DNA of 64,000 bases from Benincasa hispida (lineage: Eukaryota; Streptophyta; Magnoliopsida; Cucurbitales; Cucurbitaceae): positions 14,823,182 to 14,887,181 of the forward strand of contig NC_052350.1 of NCBI RefSeq assembly GCF_009727055.1, read 5' to 3'. Below are positions 24,480 through 35,299 of this stretch, piece by piece. The position numbers and the translations under genes are program-made. Positions within the stretch are counted from its first letter, which is position 1, and every line of letters starts with the position of its first letter. Below the pieces are notes generated by a model that saw only the letters and a list, made by a program, of their open reading frames with translations, was not told the origin of the DNA and did not search any database.

Positions 24480-25075
24480 ACCCCGCGATCGTCTACACGA
24501 TAAAACAAACACTTCGTTCTATAGCTTACCAACGCTTTAGAGTTAAATGATCATTTAGCATTTACTATACGATCGTCTAGAAAAATCCAAACGATCGTTT
24601 AGTTATTAATACACGATCGTGTACCTTTACGAAGCGATGAAGCCTGAAGTACACGATCACTTAGCGCGCTCCGCAAAATGCCCACCTTCCGCGATCGTCT
24701 AAGCGACTACGATGCTGTGAAGCACCATCACCTAAGCGATCGCTTAGTCAGTGCCTCCGTATCGCATACGTGCGATCGCATAGGTAGTAACTTTAGGATG
24801 AAGCTTGCTTACTACGCGGATGTCTAGTGTGCCCTCTACTAAAACGATGAGCATCGCATGCTCCACTAAGTCGCTACTCTAACGCCTATGTGATCGGTGC
24901 AACAATGCTAACCACGATTATGGTTAAATGGATTTTACTCCCATCGCTTAGCATTAGCTAACGATCGATTAGAAAATACTACACGATCGTCTTAAAAAAA
25001 ATATATAAACAATCGCTTTAGTGAAAAATCCAACGATCGTTTACCTGAGGCTACACGATCCGACCAATGCTTGGT
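24480..25075. repeat. CGATCG-palindrome array, internal copy (longest)
   Basis: About fifteen variants of ACACGATCGTCTA / AAACGATCGTTTAG / AAGCGATCGCTTAG lie over roughly 590 bp. This copy is not in the LTR but downstream of the primer-binding site of the minus-strand element whose LTR is 25,410-27,638. An overlapping minus-strand ORF (25,294-24,992) is partly made of this repeat and has no recognisable domain. Confidence 0.8.
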
Positions 25076-25395
25076 CTTCTTCTTTCGTTGAGGAACAATG
25101 GCATCGCCATGCGCCGAAGATTCATCACGAACGACTTCGACGAACTTCGAACTTTTCGAATTTATAGACTTGATTTGTAAAGTTAAATTCGCCCAAAAAA
25201 ACACAGGGGCCCTACAATTAACACTTTGTAATACCGAAGGCTTTAACGAAAAAGTCAATTGAAACCTGAAACATTCATTTAAATTCATTCCCACAAATGC
25301 AAAAATGCGTTAACTACCAAATGCAAAAAACTCACCACGGACTGAAAAATGGCATTCAATTCCAGATCTGTAATTGGGAAATATTAGAGAACCTG

Positions 25396-25407
25396 GCTCT
25401 GATACCA
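25396..25407 (-). other. Primer-binding site for initiator Met-tRNA
   Basis: GCTCTGATACCA is the reverse complement of TGGTATCAGAGC, the classic plant LTR-retrotransposon primer-binding site for initiator tRNA-Met. It sits 2 nt from the LTR end at 25,410, which fixes the element as minus-strand and this LTR as its 5' LTR. Confidence 0.9.
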
Positions 25408-25409
25408 AG

Positions 25410-27638
25410 TGAAGGAAACAGAGACAAGATTCCCTCATTGAGCAGCGGAAACAAGACTATCTAAATTTTTACAATCATGAATCAACAAATCATTTACAGT
25501 CGACTTCAAACAAATTGTTATGCGATTCATACAGAATTACAGCATGTAAAAAGACAAAGGAACAAAGAGTAAAAACTCTACGCACATAGGTAGAAGCATC
25601 TCCACGCTCCTTTGGCGGACTGCTCGAACAACAGCACCACGAACACTCTATCTACATGGCCGCAACACAAACCACGAATATCGGCACGAACACTTCCGCT
25701 CGTTTTTCAACGATCTCCTCGGTCACGAAATCTCCTCCGTAACACGAATGGCCTCTACAGCACCATGACCGCCTCTAGAAAACATCGACGGTGTCGATTG
25801 AGTCTGAAACCACCAACAAGGAAACCTTAGTATTCTCGGTGTGAGACATCCAGAGGGTGGGCTCTATTCGACTTGGTTTGAGGGCAGAATAAGAGTAAAC
25901 AACGATCACGTACACGGACTGGAACAAAGTGGGAGAGATGGCGGAGATACTATCGTATTAGGGTTGATGCCAATCGTTAGATAGGCAACTATGTGATCGT
26001 CTAGGTAAAAGGCTATGCGATCTTTTAGCCTATCGTTTAACTCGGTCTGTCGCTAAAAGCTCTACACAATCGTTTACACTTTGGACCAACGAATCGTTAA
26101 AGTAGCGGTATACATGCAACGTAGCTATTGATGATCGTTTAGTAACACCTGCACCGGATCGTTTTAGCTCGCACTTTGCATGATCGTTTAGCTTGCCCAA
26201 CCGTCGTTTAGTAAATCCGTATTTACTTGATGACTTTCGTAAGTTTCTTTTTCGCGAGAGAAAACTCAAAAACCTTTTCAAATGTTTGTTAAAACTTATT
26301 TCCAAAATAGGAAACCACTTTCCTTTTAAACTCACGGTTATCATGATCCAATAACTATCAACTACTTTGGTTATTTAAAAGAAAAAGTATTAATTATCAT
26401 ACTATATTTATAACCTATAGTTTTAATATTTCATCTCATGAAACATATAAACCATAATTCTTTTTCTATTCCATGGTACTTAATATAAATCTCATTTACA
26501 TCAATCCTCCACTAGATGTATCTTATATATCATACCGATTATATTATATATAATTAAAATACCTCTTATCAAGTTGAACATTTCAAATCAACACCAAGAA
26601 TTGATCCTCAACAGAATCTAAGTTACCAAGGGGACTTCATGGACCTGTAGCTCCAAAGCTCCAATGGTACGTGAATAACTGACTAAACTCTTTAATCACG
26701 GGATCCACCATTCGTTAACTACCAGGCACTTCACTAAAGACCGACAGCTGAACTCTTCTTATTGCAGATATATTATGTGTCCATCTTAACCAATCAGCAG
26801 TGCGACAACCCTTCACAGATCATTCGTAAGTACAGCTGGGCCAATAACCGTTATGCCCCTAAAGTTACATCTATCTCCTTAAGTACCATTGATCCCTCTA
26901 ATGATTATAAATCATAGTTCTATTATGACTGAGTCTTCTCTTCCAAAGAGAAGTTGTAACCACTATGTTCAAGCCCCGAAATTAGCCCTTAAGGGAGTAA
27001 TCTTTCTACTTATCCCTACTTCGGGAAAGAAGTGAATTCCTTCTTGTGGATTGAGTTCCCAGCTCCTAGATCAGATAAGTCCCCAAAAAGGTAGGCATGT
27101 TGAGTTGGCAATCTGGCCACTCTCATTCATACTAATCAAAAGACCGCCCTTAAAGGCAGAAGTTCCCACAACACTCACGATTGAGGTCATGTCATCTATG
27201 GTCGTTTAGGTGAAATGCAAGTCTCTAGTATCAACGGCGTTATATACAGAGACTAGTCATCTCGTGGTCCGGGTCTTATACAATCTCTTTGTATAGGACA
27301 CCTCCGCTTCACGTCTCCACATGAATAGTCAGGATCAACCATCTGTAGTAGTTTCAACACTTGCAAACCTCTACAAAGAGGGTCGTATCCGTAGTGTCAC
27401 TAAGATCAGGTATCCCACCTTAATCCTTATACTACAGACTGATTTAGGTTATCACTTAAGACATGATCCACTTGTATATCACATAAACATGCTTAAGTTC
27501 ACATAAGATAACCAAGGAGCTTGGTTTATTGGATATGAATAAATGTCAGAATTAAATAACACTTATTTTATTCATTGAACAATGTGTATTTTTACAAAAC
27601 AACGAGACTCCGGGAGAATTAGGACACCAATCCCAACA
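25410..27638 (-). mobile_element. L1-type 5' LTR of a minus-strand retrotransposon
   Basis: On the minus strand it begins TGTTGGGATTGGTGTCC and ends GTTTCCTTCA, 2,229 nt, directly followed by a tRNA-Met primer-binding site. It appears inserted between the plus-strand Copia gag and pol remnants. The CGATCG array lies at about 25,895-26,215, in the U3 part. No matching 3' LTR is evident between 22.0 and 24.5 kb, so the element is incomplete or misassembled. Confidence 0.85.
25895..26215. repeat. CGATCG-palindrome array in LTR U3 (copy 2)
   Basis: About twelve variants of GATCGTTTAG / AATCGTTTA, mostly in one orientation here. They occupy the same place relative to the LTR landmarks as the arrays at 14,530 and 38,455. 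Confidence 0.75.
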
Positions 27639-30290
27639 AAAGGGTTTACTAATAATCTTATCAATATTAGTCAATTGTGTGATCAAGGTTGAATGTCAAT
27701 TTTACTAGAGACAGATGCATTGTTACAAATGATGCCAAAACACTTGTTATGACAGGTACTCACTGTTTCGATAACTGTTATTTATGGTCTCCTAATGATT
27801 CTTCTTAAGTTTGTCCTGGATCCCGACAAGAGGAGGAAAGTCTATGGCATAAACAGTTGGGTCATATAAGCATGAAGACAATCCAAAAAACTGTGTCAGA
27901 GAACACTCTAACTGGCTTCCCTTCTTTGCTTTTCACTAGCATAATTATCAAGCTGGTAAATTGATTCATGTGGCTCATAAATAGGTATCTCATACTACGT
28001 TAAATCGCATTTTGGAACTACTTGATTTGGACCTTATGCTAAGCAAATTGAAAACTTTGGTGGAAAAATGTATGTTCTTGTGTATGTTGATGATTACTTA
28101 AGATACACTTAGGTGCACTTTCTTCATGAAAAATTTGGAACCTTCACTATTTTTTAAGCCCTGTGTATTCAATTTCAAAGAGAAAAAAATTTGAATGTGA
28201 TTCACATTAAAAGTGATCACGATCGAGAATGTGAAAATTCTCAGTTCAATGAGTTCTACACTTCTACTAGTATTCATCATGAGTTCTCAACCCCCATTAC
28301 TCCTTAACAAAATGGGGTCATTAAACAGAAGAATCAAACTCTCTAAGTGATGGTTAGAGCCATGCTACATGCTAAAAATCTACCATTTCACTTTTGGGCT
28401 GAGGCTATGTATACTGCTTGCCACATTCACAACAGTGTTGCTCTACATTCAGGTTCCTCTAGCACGAATTATTAAATATGGAGGGGGAGGAAACTTAATG
28501 TCAAATATTTTTATATATTTTGTTGCACATTTTATATCTTAGTAGAAAGGGACACAAGGAGAAAATGGGATTCCAAATCCGATGAAGGTATATTTTTGGC
28601 TACTCTACCAGTAGTAAGGCCTATCACATTTACAACAAATGCACACGGTGTGTTATGGAATCTATTAATGTTGTAATTGATGATGTTTGAGATGGTTCTT
28701 CAATCCTCTTTGAGGAAAAAGAAAATATCATGTTACCTCTTGTTAGTTCAAATGTCCCGACAAGTTCTCTGAAAAGTGCTCTAAAAGCCAAAATGAGCAT
28801 AGCAAGGATATTACTAAAGAACGTAAAGTTAGTGAGAAGTAATCCTCAAGCAGGGTTCATAAAAATCATCCTACCATCAATATAATTGGAAGTCTAGAAG
28901 AAGGGATCTCCACAAGGAGGAAAGATAAAGTGAATTATCTTGAGATAATAAGCAACATCTGCTTTACATTCCTTATTGAACCAAACAATGTTATAAAGGC
29001 TTTTGTTGATGATTTTTGGGTGAATGCAAATCATGAGGAGCTCAATCAATTTGTGAGGAATGATGTTTGGACTTTTGTTCCTCATGCAAAAAATGTGAAT
29101 GCTATAGGGACAAAGTAGATTTTTAAAAACAAATCTAATGAAAATGGAAATGTTACAAGAAAAAAGCTCATTTGGTTGCTCAGGAATATATTTAAATTGA
29201 AGGATTAGATTTTGATGAAATATTTGCCCTTGTGGCTTGGCTCGAAGCTATCAAATTACTTATAGGTATTTCATGCATACTAAAATTCAAATTGTTTTAG
29301 ATGGATGTGAAGAGTGCCTTCTTAAATGGGTACTTGAATGAGGAAGTATATGTTAAACAATCAAAAGGGTTTATTAATCCTTTTCATCCTGATTACGTGT
29401 TCAAGCTAAAAAAGGCTCTCTATGGCCTTAAGCAGGCTCCGAGGGCTTGGTATGAACAGTTGACTCAGTTTCTTGTTGAGAATGGCTATAGTAGAGGAGA
29501 AGTTGATAAAACTCTGTTTGTACAAAAATCTAATAAGGATTTTGTCATTGTTAAAATCTATGTTGATGATATTGTCTTTGGTGGGATGCCTCAGAAGTTG
29601 GTTGATCTTTTTGTAGAACAAATGAAGAAAGAGTTTGAGATGAGTATGGTAGGTGAACTGGCCTACTTTTTGTGATTTCAAATCAAACCATTTGAAGAAA
29701 GGATATTTATTTCTCAAAGTAAATATGCTTGAAGCATTGTGAAGAAATTTGAGCTTGAAAATGCAAAATCCAAGCGAACTACAACTTCCACTCACTCTAA
29801 ACTATCCAAAGATGCAAATGGAAAAAATGTTGATGAAAGCTTATATAGAAGCATCATTGGAAGCTTGTTATACCTCACAACTAGTAGACCAAATATTGCA
29901 TTTGCTATTAAGTGCAAAGAAAATAATTAAGTAAATCAATGGGATAAGTGACTATGGGGTGTTCTATACTTTTGACACATGTCTTTCCCTTGTTGGCTAT
30001 TGTGATGTTGACTGGGAAGGGAGTTCTGAGGATAGAAAGAGTACATCTGGAGGTTGTTTCTTTCTTGGAAACAATCTTATATTATGGTTCAGCAAGAAAC
30101 AAAGTTGTATTTCTCTATCTACTGCAGAAGCCGAATACCTTGCAATAGATAGTAGTTGTACTCAACTGACGTGGATAAAAAAAATGTTAAAATAATATGA
30201 CATTTCACAGGAAGCCATGACTTTTTATTGTGACAACCCCAGTGCAATCAATATTTCAAAGAATCTGGTTCAACAGGTTGAACTAAACCA
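27639..30290 (+). pseudogene. Copia (SIRE-like) pol remnant: integrase, reverse transcriptase, RNase H
   Basis: Broken frames carry the Copia domain order. GAG-pre-integrase comes first ('SQLCDQG', about 27,690). The integrase core follows about 28,010-28,420 ('FGGKMYVLVYVDD' and a 'HEFSTPITP' segment). Reverse transcriptase lies about 28,930-29,930, with [32 protein letters not shown] and the catalytic YVDDI near 29,560. RNase H is at about 29,960-30,270, with STAEAEYLA and YCDNPSAI. Many frameshifts and stops, including TAG at 29,116 and TGA at 29,672, show it is not functional. Domain order (integrase before reverse transcriptase) identifies Copia. The SIRE-like label is from memory of these motifs. 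Confidence 0.9.
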
Positions 30291-30845
30291 TGACTCTAAC
30301 AATCCCCATTTGATCCACATAAGGATGACCCCGGAAAGGTGTATCTTATTATATCGCCACTTCCTGATCAACATGGGGATGACCCCGGAAAGGTCTAACA
30401 ACCCCATTTGATCAACTTAAGGATGACCTCGAAAAGGTCTGCCCTATTATATCTCGATCAACATGGGGATGACTTTGGAAAGGTCTAACAATCCCCATTT
30501 GATCCACATAGAGATGACCCCAGAAAGGTCTGTCCTATTATATCGCCACTTGTCGATCAACATGAAAATGACCCCGGAAAAGTCTAAGACCCCTCATTTG
30601 ATCAACATAAGGATGACCCAGGAAAGGTTTAACCACCCTGTTGTGTTACTTCTCGATCAACTATAAAGATGACCCGGAAAAGGTCTAATAACCCTATTTG
30701 ATCAACATAGGGATTATCTTGGAAAGGTCTAACAACCCTATTATGTCACTTTTTTGTTACCATAGGGATGATCTAGGAAAGGTCTAACAACCCTATTTGA
30801 CCAACATAGGGATGACCCCAAAAAAGTCTAAACAACCTTATTACA
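30290..30845 (+). repeat. Tandem repeat array, GGATGACCCCGGAAAGGTCTAA units
   Basis: About nine to ten degenerate units, each built from 'TTTGATCAACATAAGGATGACC' and 'GGAAAGGTCTAACAACCCC', some with an extra 'CTATTATATCGCCACTT' insert. Units are about 50 or 105 bp. The array follows the RNase H remnant directly, in the pol-to-3'-LTR spacer. Confidence 0.85.
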
Positions 30846-31569
30846 TCACTTCTTGATCTGACTTTGAACATGAGGTTGATATGCCATCAAACTTTGAAGA
30901 TGGGGAGAATATGCCATCAAGCTTTTGAGCGGAGTTAGGTTGATCGAAGTCGATCTTGCATATGAGGCAAAGCCAGATGGACCAGAGTTGTCCTTGCATA
31001 TGAGGTGGAGCTAGGCGAACCAAACTTGATATCGTATATGAGGTGGAACCAATATTTTTGGAGAGAAAGTGAAGCTGCACCTGTCTCTTATACACATCTA
31101 GATGTGTATAAGAGACAGGCATATGAGGCAAAGCCAGATGGACCAGAGTTGTCCTTGCATATGAGGTGGAGCTAGGCGAACCAAACTTGATATCGTATAT
31201 GAGGTGGAACCACACCAACATTTTTGGAGAGGAAGCAAAGCTGCAACAACATTTTTTAGAAAGAGCAAAGTTGCACCAACATTTTTTGGGGAGGAAGCAA
31301 AGTTATACCAACATTTTGGAGAAGGAAGGAAGTTGCACCAATATTTTGAAGAGGGAGCGAAATGTCCAAACCTGACTTTGAGGAGGAAGTGGTGAAGCCT
31401 CTGAACTTGAAGATGGAAGAGCATCGATGAAGCCTCTGACTTGAAGATGGAAGAGCATCGGCGAGGCCTCTGAACTTGAAGATGGAGAAGCATCGACGAA
31501 ACCTTTGCACTTGAAGATGGAGAAACATCGATGAAACCTCTAATCTTAAAGACGGAGGAGCATCGACGA
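30846..31569 (+). repeat. Second tandem-repeat region of the retroelement spacer
   Basis: Two unit types are present. The first is 'AGTTGCACCAACATTTTTTGG-AGAGGAAGCAA', about 35-40 bp, repeated from about 31,200 to 31,370. The second is 'GAACTTGAAGATGGAAGAGCATCGACGAAGCCTCT', about 40 bp, repeated from about 31,390 to 31,565. Related sequence continues at 36,298-36,947, beyond an insertion. The ORFs across it are translations of the repeats, not genes. Confidence 0.8.
31081..31118. other. Nextera mate-pair junction adapter (assembly artefact 2)
   Basis: Exact 38-bp adapter junction. The sequence after it (31,119-31,211) repeats the sequence before it (about 30,957-31,053) almost exactly, so the assembly wrote the same genomic stretch twice around the adapter. 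Confidence 0.97.
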
Positions 31570-32245
31570 TGTTGAAGTTGATGCCCTAAATCTCGTAGGG
31601 TCCTCTAGTTTGTAATTGTATTGTACAAACTTATTATTTGTTTAATAAAATAAATGATGTTTTATTTCAAGATTAGTTGCATTAACCACAAACCAATAAA
31701 CTAACATCCAAGATTATCTTGTAGCTTAAACATGTATGTACAGACATACGGGTGGATCATGTTTAAGTGATAACCTAAATAGTCTGTAGTAGATGGATAA
31801 GGTTGGATACCTTATCCTGGTGACACTACGAGTATGAATCGCTTTGTAGGTGTTACAATTGTTGTAAAGTGCTACAAATGATTTGATCTTGATCATTCAT
31901 GTGGAGACATATAAGCAGAGATATTCTATACAAAAGAATTTGTATAAAATCGGACCACGAAATGTTTAGCCTTATTATATAACGCCGTTCATAATAGAGA
32001 CTTACATTTCACCAGAATGACCATAGGTAACATGACCTGAATCCTAAGTGAGTTGTGAACTTCTGCCTACGAAAGTGGTCCTTTGATTTGTATGAGTGAG
32101 AGTGGCCAGATCTCGGACTCAACAAGCCTACCATTTTGGGGATTCGTCTGATTGGGAAGTTGGGAATATACCTACACAAGAAAGAATTCACTATTTCCCC
32201 AATGTCGGGCCAAGTAGATAAATTGTTCATTTAAGGCCTGAATCC

Positions 32246-32623
32246 GGGGAAATGTCGAGACTCTGTCGTCGAGTGAAAGAATAAATCTCGACGGTCGGGA
32301 ATCGGGTTAACGTATAAATTTCGACGATCGGCCATCAGGCATTGTCCCTTTTTCCCGAAGCTTCTTTTTGTGTCAGAGAAATGCCCCATTCTTATCCGTC
32401 GAGATAATTCTTTTCCCCTACGGCAGGATTTCACAACCGTCGCGAAAGATTTCCCCGATGATGGTATCCCGATGGTGTTGCCAACAACTTATTTTTCGTC
32501 GGGAAAGGTTATCCCGATGGTGTTGCCAACAACTTATTTTTCGTCGGGAAAGGTTATCCCGATGGTGTTTTCAACTTATCCCGATGCCCTCGACCGTCGG
32601 GATTTAACCAAATTCTTGTAGTG
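32246..32623 (-). mobile_element. Fragment of a non-autonomous CACTA element
   Basis: The right end read on the minus strand is CACTACAAGAATTTGG, the terminus of plant CACTA elements. Inside are subterminal repeats with CGTCGGGA/CCCGACGG cores, including a 45-bp unit in tandem at 32,468, 32,513 and 32,558. Such subterminal arrays are transposase-binding regions in the family. The left terminus is not recognisable. LTR sequence from the left flank (about 32,165-32,245) is repeated to the right (32,624-32,693), so this junction is rearranged or misassembled. Confidence 0.6.
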
Positions 32624-32693
32624 ACATAAGAAGGAATTCACTCATTCCCTGAGGCCGGGGTAAATAGATAAATTACTCCCTTAAGGGCTAATT

Positions 32694-32731
32694 CTGTCTC
32701 TTATACACATCTAGATGTGTATAAGAGACAG
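32694..32731. other. Nextera mate-pair junction adapter (assembly artefact 3)
   Basis: Third exact copy of the 38-bp adapter junction, inside L1 LTR sequence. A short part of the LTR appears to be lost at the join. Confidence 0.97.
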
Positions 32732-33539
32732 TAGTTGAACTATGATTTATTATTCATTGAAGGGATTAGTGGTACTTAATGAGTTAGATGTAACTACAGG
32801 GACAAAACGGTAATTTTGACCTAGCTATACTTACGAGCAATTTATGAAGGGTCATAGTACTGTTGATTGGTTATATCCAATAGACACAAAAATATATCTG
32901 AAGTACGAATAGTGCAACTGTTGGTCTTTAGTGGAGTGTCCGATAGTTAACAGATGGTGAACAATTTTATTAAACAGTTTAATTAATTATACACGTACCT
33001 TTAGAACTTCAATCTACAGGTCCATGAGGTCCTTTGGTAGCTCACTAGTACTCAATGAGAATCAATATTTGGATTAATTTGAATTGTTCAAATTAATTGA
33101 AGAATTGATTATATATGATATAATTAATTTATTTTAATTATATGTGATATAATTATTATAATGTATTTGATGAGAGGAAGCAAATATTTGAATATGATTC
33201 AAATGTTGATTACATGAATTTGATTCATAATTGTTAAATTTAATATAAATGTGATTTATATTAAATGTCATATGTGAGAGAAAAGAAACTAGAGGTTATA
33301 TTGTATATGATACAATATTAAAATTATAGGTTATATGTTATATTTGATATAACATATAGTTTAATATATATATTATATGATAAGTTAGTTATCATATTTA
33401 TATATATATTAAATGTTAATTTAAAGTTAATTTAAGTTAAATGAAAGAGGGAGTTACAAATCCTTCCCCCTCTTTTCTCTACGTGGGTGATTTTTGGATT
33501 TTGGTTATCTTTACCTGTGAGAGAAATGAGACAGACATA

Positions 33540-35157
33540 GAACATTGTTTGACAAAGAAAGGTTCTTTGAATTCCTTAAGGGAATAGGAGACAAACTCAC
33601 AGCAGCAACCCAACAGAAGAACAACTTCTTCACACGAATTTTTCAGAGAAATTCTTTTGGTTACCTTGCCTCAAAATCACTCCAATCTCTTCAATATGTT
33701 GCAGATGATCATGCAAAGAAATTAGTTGCATGAGATGCAGCTCATGCTTGGAGTAAATGAAGCTTGAGGAGTGGGTTGTTAGTAAGCTACTTGATGAAGA
33801 CAATGGAAAACGCTTATTTTCCATTTTTGTGTTTTTCTCTTTTTCAATTTTTGATAAATTGATTTCATAAATCAATTTATTTAATAAAATTGAAAATATT
33901 ATTAATTTTATAAAATTAATTTCATAAATTACTTTCTTAATAAAATTAACAAATAATTATTTAAACAATTTAAATAATTATAATTAATTTAATATCAAAT
34001 ATTAAATTAATTTTTACACAATTCCATCTTCAAATATTTAAACCATATTTAAATATTATTTCTCCAATTTCATTTAATTCTAATTTGAACATTTCAAATT
34101 AACTTATCATGCTATTCTAGAGCTAATCCATTTATGAGCTAGTTAGAAGGCCTCGCAGACCTACAGATCATGGACTCCAATCATCCGAGATTAATCGATT
34201 AAACTCATTAGACCAAATTAACCCCAATTCGTTAACTAATGAGCGATTCCACTAAAGCCCATAGTTGAACTCCCCTCACTGTAGATATATTATGCCCATT
34301 CAATATAACCATGATTAGTAAGTTAACCCTTCATAGGTTGTTCGTAATAACGGCTGGGTCGAATATCTGTTTTACCCCCGATATTACCTCTTGTTCCTTA
34401 AGTTCCACTGATTCCCTAATGAACAAATGATTTATAATTCGATCAACAAATCGAATCCCTCTCAGGCCAACGAGAGGGTGAGGCCTCTTGTTCAAGACCC
34501 AGAATCAACATTTAAAGGGAACAACCTCTCTACTAACCCTAATCGGGTAGGAGTGAATTTCGTCTTGCACCCTATATCCCCAGCTATTCATCCGGTCTTA
34601 TCCCAAAATAGGAGGATTATTGAGCAGAGACGTTGGTCTACTCTCACCACTTCCAGATCAAAGGATAATCCCGAACAAACAGGAGTTCATAGTTAGCTCA
34701 GGATTAAGGTCAAGTTACCTAGGTCATCGGTTTTAAATAGTCAGTCTTAATTAGTAAACAACGTTATAAAGTAAGAGTGACTGTGGTCCGTTCTTGCACA
34801 AAACTCATTTGCACAAGACGCCCCCTCTCCTCATGTCCTAACATGAACGAATTAGGATCACTTCGTTTGTTGTACTTTACAACTCTTTGTAACAACTACA
34901 GAATAGGCCACATCCAATAGTGTTACAAGAATAAGGCATCTAACCTTATTCATATACTATAGATCATTTTGACTATTTACTCGAATCTGATCCACCTTTT
35001 TGTATCCACATAAAGTTCAAGTACTCATGCAATAGTCAAGGGACTTTAGGTTTATTGGATTTCTAAAAAAACAATATATTCAATAACAACTTATTGAATT
35101 ATCAAAATAAGTTCTATTGTTTACAAACCACGAGTTTTAGGACATAAAACCCAAAAA
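33540..35157 (-). mobile_element. L2-type LTR, minus orientation
   Basis: It is the reverse complement of the L2 landmarks from the leader-like 'CAACAAGCTTCTTTGCATG' region to the start '...TTTTATGTCC'. The right end is slightly damaged (CCAAAAAACT instead of CCCAACA). The 3' end of the LTR is missing at the left. Confidence 0.7.
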
Positions 35158-35299
35158 ACTCCCATTTGGACTAAAAATCCAGTGGTAACTTATGTATCTG
35201 ATATATAAGACTGAGTTTCTAAGTTTTATAGAGAAATACAATAAACTAGGGCATCCCATACCCACGGTTTACCATTCGGTATCTCATACCCGATATTTC
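35158..35299. mobile_element. Short foreign insert between two L2 copies
   Basis: About 140 bp, including 'CTAGGGCATCCCATACCCACGG', unlike L1 or L2. It resembles other plant LTR sequence, but there is too little to classify. Confidence 0.3.

Larger units (their letters stand above)
31570..33535 (+). mobile_element. L1-type LTR, plus orientation, rearranged
   Basis: It starts TGTTGAAGTTGATGCCCTAAA and follows the L1 landmark order to the AT-rich part near 33,450. The CGATCG array and 3' part are missing. At about 33,540 it runs into a minus-strand L2 copy. It is interrupted by CACTA-derived sequence (about 32,246-32,623) and an adapter (32,694-32,731). Confidence 0.65.

Noticed and set aside
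24992..25294. A 100-codon minus-strand frame just after the primer-binding site
   Set aside because: Position fits the start of a gag gene, but no gag motif is visible and its end is made of repeat sequence, so I do not call it a gene.
30841..31493. Minus-strand frames with residues such as YTHLDVYKRQ
   Set aside because: That peptide is translation of the sequencing adapter, and the rest is translation of tandem repeats.
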